Origin: Neckera pumila
Taxonomy: Eukaryota; Streptophyta; Bryopsida; Hypnales; Neckeraceae
Length of the DNA stretch: 64,000 nt
NCBI GenBank assembly: GCA_963969595.1
Contig: OZ018409.1
Span: 7,578,520-7,642,519 of the forward strand
Direction of reading: 5' to 3'
In this document: positions 60,553-64,000 of the stretch, piece by piece
Layout: each line of letters begins with the position of its first letter
How positions within the stretch are numbered: the first letter of the stretch is position 1
Notes under the pieces: generated by a model
The model's input: the letters and a program-made list of their open reading frames with translations, nothing else
Told to the model about the DNA's origin: nothing
The model's database searches: none
Translations under genes and position numbers: made by a program

Positions 60553-62342
60553 CTACTGGTCACGGGGAGGACCCTTCTTTGCTGCTTCGGCAGCAGCCTT
60601 CTCGGCTTCTATGCCAGCGACAATCTCCTCAACTTCGGTCTCATCTAGAACCCGCAAACCCTCATTCTTGGTCATAACTGCTATTTCAATATTCTTGCCA
60701 CCACTCTCTACTACCTGCAACACAGCCAAAATATGAGTTCCAACAACAATAACATCCCCTAGGACCATCATGTGACCTTCAGTTACACCCTGCCTTCTAA
60801 ATCTGACTGCCAGGGGTCCCAAAGACAATAAAAATGGCATAGTTGAATGTATTACAACTGTAGTCCAGTCAATGCTGCTGTAGCAAGTGTGCAGGATATT
60901 CCAGAATGTCATTTCAGAGAAGATCAGATAAAAGAGCTTCGAGTGTCCGCAAAATCCAGAGCCGGATAGAAAAAGATGCAGTCAATGGATAGCCGCTAGT
61001 GAAACAATGGAGTTGTGAACTTACTTCAAGAAGTGCTCGCACAGCTAGTTTGACCGTCTCAGTGCCAGAAGTTTCAGTGTAATTCTTCTCAAGGAATTCA
61101 CGCACTGAGTTTGAGTTTCGGCCGGCAGCATTGGCTTTCCAAGCTGAAAATGTTCCCGAGGGATCAGTTTGGTAAAGTGAAGGTACACCAGTGTAAGGGT
61201 CGAAGCCTACGATCAACGTGGAAATGCCGAAAGGACGTACTCCTCCACTCTGAGTGTATTTTTGCTGTAAACCAGCAATAAAACGAGTGATGTACTCCAC
61301 GGTCACAGGGTCTTCTACAGTAAGACGGTGGCTTTGACACTCAATTCGAGCACGGTTGACAAGCACACGTGCATCGGCAGTCAGGCCCGCAAAGGCAAGT
61401 GAAACATGCTCGTCTAGCTTCAAAATCTTCCGCACAGTGCTGCAACACACGTAAACCTTTCAAATTTTAGGTTGTTCGAACCAAGTAACCGTTCCGAACA
61501 GACTGCAACATTCATTCATGCTTGAAACCTGCCCTAACAGAAAACCAAAATTCCTTCAATTCAAAATCCTCGCATGAAATTTCCCACAACCTGAACGGTC
61601 GTACCTCATCAACAAAACCAATCCCCATTTGCACCAAAAAAATCTCACCAGCACAGATAGGAAAAATATAATCAACTCTTTAACCCCTAAAGGACCTTGT
61701 ACATTTAAATGCTGTATTCTTCACTTTAAACATTAAATTTGAGAAACGTGATGCATTACAATCTCGACATTCACTTATATAAACATGACGATCCATCGTT
61801 TTTTTCGATTTTGCAGAGAATTTCCCATACGATTGCTGCATTAAAAAAATAAAAAATAAAAAATAAATACCCTACAACCGCTCCTTGCTCCTAAAACGAC
61901 TGTCTAACAGCATGCATCATAACTACTTGAACTGTCAGAGAGGATCAGAAAATTGCCGGGACTCTAGTAATGACCTGAAGAAACCCTAAATTTTTTAAGT
62001 GGTAATTACTTCACTCCGATTATGCCCGAAATCCTAGTCCAAAAATTCGCAAATGGTGAGCGCCGACAGCTCCAAATTACGAACCCAAACCCTAAAATCA
62101 CACCCTACACCATACCAACACATCCAAAACCTCACAGGGGCGCTGAAGCGAGAGTGTGCTCCAAATTACCGAGCATCCTGAAGCTTGGCAGTCGACTTCT
62201 TCTCCACGCCCAAGACAATCGTGTCCGTCCCGCGCACCCCAACTGCTGCGTTTCCCTTCCTCACAGCCTCCAACGCGTACTCCACTTGAAAGAGATGCCC
62301 ATCCGGCGAGAACACCGTAATTGCTCTGTCGTAGCGCGCCAT
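60553..62342 (-). CDS. PAD1: 20S proteasome subunit alpha type-7 (PAD1 type), three coding exons
   Basis: Exons 62342-62170, 61439-61025 and 60714-60553 join through GT-AG junctions (phases 2, 0) into 250 codons, 249 residues, against 250 for Arabidopsis PAD1. The start [15 protein letters not shown] and [14 protein letters not shown] form the alpha-subunit signature. [27 protein letters not shown] and [15 protein letters not shown] follow, and the C-terminus ends [10 protein letters not shown]. The protein sits in the outer heptameric ring of the 20S core and gates substrate entry; alpha subunits lack the catalytic Thr of the beta type. The ATG at 62342 is chosen by homology; another in-frame ATG at 62381 would add 13 residues ([13 protein letters not shown]) not expected in the family. 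An AAACCCTA telo-box lies at 62411 in the leader or promoter. Confidence 0.95.
61684..61810 (+). mobile_element. E-family terminus in intron 1 of the proteasome gene
   Basis: TTAA at 61680-61683 followed by CCCCTAAAGGACCTTGTACA. I find no matching right end, so it is a solo terminus or a deleted copy; the right boundary is arbitrary. Confidence 0.5.
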
Positions 62343-62700
62343 TTCTCTGTACAACAGGGTTGTTAAGATTCGGAGATTCATGGCATCGATTCCATCTCCG
62401 ACTCGATCTGAAACCCTACTTAAGATGGTGAAAATTACAAAGCCAAGGGAAGCGCTGTACCTGGAAGGAAGATCGGACGCGAGAGGGCGATGAGTTCACA
62501 AAGTCAGGAGGCCAGAAACTCGCAGAAGCCGGTGCTCGAGGAATTCCGGCGAGTGTGGCTCGTCTCTTCCGATTTCTGGCAGGAGCTCGGAGTGCGTTCC
62601 AAGTCAGGCTTCTCCTTTGAGCCCACGGCTGGCTTTGCTTTGGACCTTGGACCCTTCTCAGGGGGCTTGACTCGGTTTGGAGTTTGGACCTCCGCCTGGT
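62343..62700 (-). promoter_or_regulatory. Promoter and leader of the proteasome alpha-7 gene
   Basis: GC-richer block upstream of the ATG with the AAACCCTA telo-box at 62411-62418, an element common in promoters of plant housekeeping genes. A plus-strand frame at 62490-62735 overlaps it but has no recognisable family. Confidence 0.4.
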
Positions 62701-62749
62701 TTGGACCAGGGTTTTTTATTTTATTTATTTTTTAAGCTGTGCAGAAAGC

Positions 62750-63075
62750 GAACTTCACTAGAGTGGGGTTTAATTCATTTACATTTGTAAAATAGATATC
62801 TCTATATTTTAACTAGATGTTCCCTATATGTCTATGCAATCAAATTAAAAAAATTCATCACCATTGTTTTCAATAAAATATGATATAAAAATATGGAAAT
62901 TGACTTTAATAATTCACCAGAAATTGAATTTTTCTATTTTGAAACTGAAATTTAATATGCTTAATTGGTTTGCATAAGAATTGAGTGTTGATTTTGCAAA
63001 ATGACAAATACTAATTCTTTTCTATACTATGCCAAAAAACTGGAATGGCAAAATAGCCACTTACTAAATGGATTA
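62750..63075 (+). mobile_element. T-family MITE remnant
   Basis: Matches the right half of the T elements (AAATTCATCACCATTGTTTTC, GAAACTGAAATTTAATATGC, TTGATTTTGCAAAATGACAA) and ends in a decayed GCCACTTACT. Confidence 0.55.
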
Positions 63076-64000
63076 GACCCCAATGTACAGTTAGTAGGGT
63101 TGGCAAAAAAGCATCTTTTTTTGAAAATGTTGGAATTTTTGGGAAATTATTTTTTCAACTTTGTTTAAAACAGATTTTGTTTAGAATTTCTTTTCTTAAG
63201 CATTTGTCGATCAACATTTTCCAACTCTGATTAATTATATTTTAAGAAAATAGTGACCCTAACTACTGTTAATTACATTGTAGTCTACTAGAGTGACAAA
63301 GCTAATTACACAATTCAATGGACTTGGATGAAGTATGAAAAATATGGATGAAAACATATCTTTTATGTAAAAGTTTATACAACCATCCAGAAAAGAGTGA
63401 TATCATCTCAAGATAGAGATTTCATCCATTGAAAATGGGAAAATATCTCACCATATGTTCTTTTAAAAAAATTTATATCTTTGTGGAAAAACACTAAATT
63501 TTTTTTATGATTTGGATGTTTGGAGACATCTCTATTGTGATTCTCTCCCTAGTTTTGGTACCTTATGTGCTTGTAGGGTTTATCATTTAGTTTGGCTAGT
63601 GCAAAATGAGATTTTTCCTTATAAAAAAGATGAAGTCAGTATTTACATCTTTAGACCTTGGTTTGGTTGAAACATGCAAAACATGAATGAAAACTCATCC
63701 ATTCATTCAAAGATATAGACATTTATCTTAAAAATAGTAGTACCATTCCAAATCTTTGTAGTTATTTACAAATTTCTTCCACAAAGAAAGGAACAAATGA
63801 ATTTCTGTGCTAAACATTTAAATTGATTTTGACCAATTTTTTATTGAAAAATACATATAACCTAATTAGGTTTTTTTATTTAATTATGAGTTTTACCTAT
63901 TGAACAATTTTGGAGCCTTCAAATATGCTATTTCAAGAAATACAATAATAATGAGTACAAATCTCTTGATGTATATAAACTACTTGGCAATTGTAAGAAA
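63076..64000. other. AT-rich intergenic DNA, nothing recognised
   Basis: No gene or repeat that I can support to the end of the window. Confidence 0.35.

Noticed and set aside
62490..62735. 81-codon + frame next to the proteasome promoter
   Set aside because: No recognisable domain, runs into AT-rich DNA, and overlaps the probable divergent promoter region.

Overview
The window looks like nuclear DNA of a land plant. It holds a Dof-type zinc finger, a plant PNGase A-type amidase, a chloroplast phytyl ester synthase and a 20S proteasome alpha subunit, with spliceosomal introns. The long AT-rich intergenic space is packed with miniature transposons. The low gene density and MITE-rich background would suit a moss or another non-seed plant, but that is a guess and the species is not identified.

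Layout. 1-2.8 kb: an intronless Dof-like zinc-finger gene (+) with a tandemly duplicated upstream segment. 2.8-38 kb: no convincing gene. This stretch is a mosaic of non-autonomous transposons: a dominant family flanked by TTAA with CCCCTAAAGGACC termini (named E here), other MITE families (D, G, H, T), two head-to-tail Helitron-like elements, long inverted repeats and a minisatellite. 38.6-42 kb: the PNGase A gene (+), with a TATA box, an inferred 5'UTR intron and a single coding exon, followed by a 150-bp tandem repeat carrying a Stowaway-like MITE. 45.1-51.4 kb: a phytyl ester synthase-like gene (-) whose 17 coding exons, including a 16-nt microexon, join into a 711-codon frame. 52.5-60.4 kb: more transposons, including a CACTA-type foldback element, a 0.67-kb inverted repeat and a mariner/Tc1 transposase relic. 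60.5-62.4 kb: the proteasome alpha-7/PAD1 gene (-) in three coding exons. 62.7-64 kb: AT-rich sequence with a T-family remnant.

The four genes are functionally unrelated: a nuclear DNA-binding protein, a secretory glycan amidase, a plastid lipid enzyme and a cytosolic/nuclear protease subunit. The most notable system is the E family. There are about fifteen copies or fragments, nine flanked by TTAA on both sides, and three nested insertions in which comparison with an un-inserted relative shows a single-copy TTAA target. TTAA duplication plus CCC...GGG termini is the signature of piggyBac-like transposition, which is rarely discussed for land plants. No transposase for it is present here, so the superfamily assignment is an inference from termini only.
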